Positions 63,953-64,000 of a DNA stretch of 64,000 nt are shown here, one piece after another (position 1 is the first letter of the stretch; each line of letters begins with the position of its first letter). The position numbers and the translations under genes were made by a program. Source of the stretch: Prochlorococcus sp. AG-418-O03 (lineage in GTDB: Bacteria; Cyanobacteriota; Cyanobacteriia; PCC-6307; Cyanobiaceae); contig QCMJ01000001.1 in NCBI GenBank assembly GCA_003213855.1, positions 1-64,000 of the forward strand. The letters are read 5' to 3'. The notes below the pieces were generated by a model, which ran no database searches, was not told the origin of the DNA, and worked only from the letters and a program-made list of their open reading frames with translations.

Positions 63953-64000
63953 ATGAATATTAATAATTTTTGCTCAATCTACAAGAATTACCCGAAATTT
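63953..64000 (+). CDS. possible start of a gene cut by the right edge
   Basis: An ATG opens a frame of 16 codons (MNINNFCSIYKNYPKF) that runs to the end of the window. It is divergent from smc with 69 bases between starts. It is too short to judge; it may be chance. Confidence 0.25.
   Translation, partial: MNINNFCSIYKNYPKF

Overview
The window looks like about 64 kb of chromosome from a high-light-adapted Prochlorococcus, or a very close marine picocyanobacterium. It is strongly AT-rich. Genes are packed with gaps of a few bases, and many convergent pairs overlap. It carries a cyanobacterial core set: crtQ, psbX, ycf66, ndhO, a CRR7-like NDH factor, two Hli proteins, a PetL-like miniprotein, UPF0367, and the DUF751, DUF2973, DUF3120, DUF4346 and DUF4912 families. 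There are no insertion sequences, no CRISPR array, no rRNA and no phage genes. The genus is an inference from these families and the composition. No strain can be named.

Layout. 1-7 kb: an unknown ORF, a 338-base gap with a duplicated 22-base element, tRNA-Asn with its terminator, an ECF-type ATPase, cysteine synthase with a J-domain protein, ndhO, and a minus-strand operon of an IscA/SufA-like carrier, a TPR protein, an LpxB-like glycosyltransferase and a membrane protein. 7-16 kb: crtQ plus an SRPBCC protein, DUF751-rbfA-hemD, GST, a secreted protein abutting CRR7, aroK, a tandem-domain PTPS enzyme, a RibD-like reductase, a FemAB-like protein, DUF4346 and the petL-like gene. 16-28 kb: rimO, a VKOR-thioredoxin fusion, nadB, DUF3120, a PDZ/radical-SAM protein, a TolC-like protein, an inositol-phosphatase-like enzyme, a BrkB-family protein, a 48-residue Hli, DUF2973 and an HtrA protease.

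28-36 kb: a frameshifted twin-CX3C mini-ORF, an ABC-F ATPase, a set of small unknown genes (one Nif11-like, one ribbon-helix-helix regulator with an operator-like inverted repeat), then the ion-transport operon SLC13-ktrB-ktrA and a type II NADH dehydrogenase. 36-44 kb: cysH, coaX, PrxQ/BCP, a phosphopantetheinyl transferase, rarA, pgm and a DUF4912 protein. 44-49 kb: the sufBCDS operon. 49-64 kb: an S9 peptidase, def, a HIT protein, an SbmA/BacA-like ABC exporter with a downstream Hli, ycf66, psbX, YggT, accC, tRNA-Leu with apparent anticodon AAG, a second LpxB-like protein, a PRC-barrel protein, smc, and the possible first codons of another gene at the right edge.

Connections. Iron-sulfur assembly is covered by sufBCDS plus the A-type carrier at 6.7 kb, and it feeds clients seen here such as RimO and the radical-SAM protein. 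Sulfur assimilation is represented by cysH and cysK, and thiol oxidation by VKOR-Trx. Photosynthetic membrane maintenance is represented by psbX, hli, petL-like, ndhO and CRR7. I see no obvious defence or mobile system. The least explained stretches are the duplicated element at 391-491, the small-gene block at 30.3-31.5 kb, the possibly decayed mini-ORF at 28.35-28.5 kb, and the structured gap at 43.6 kb.
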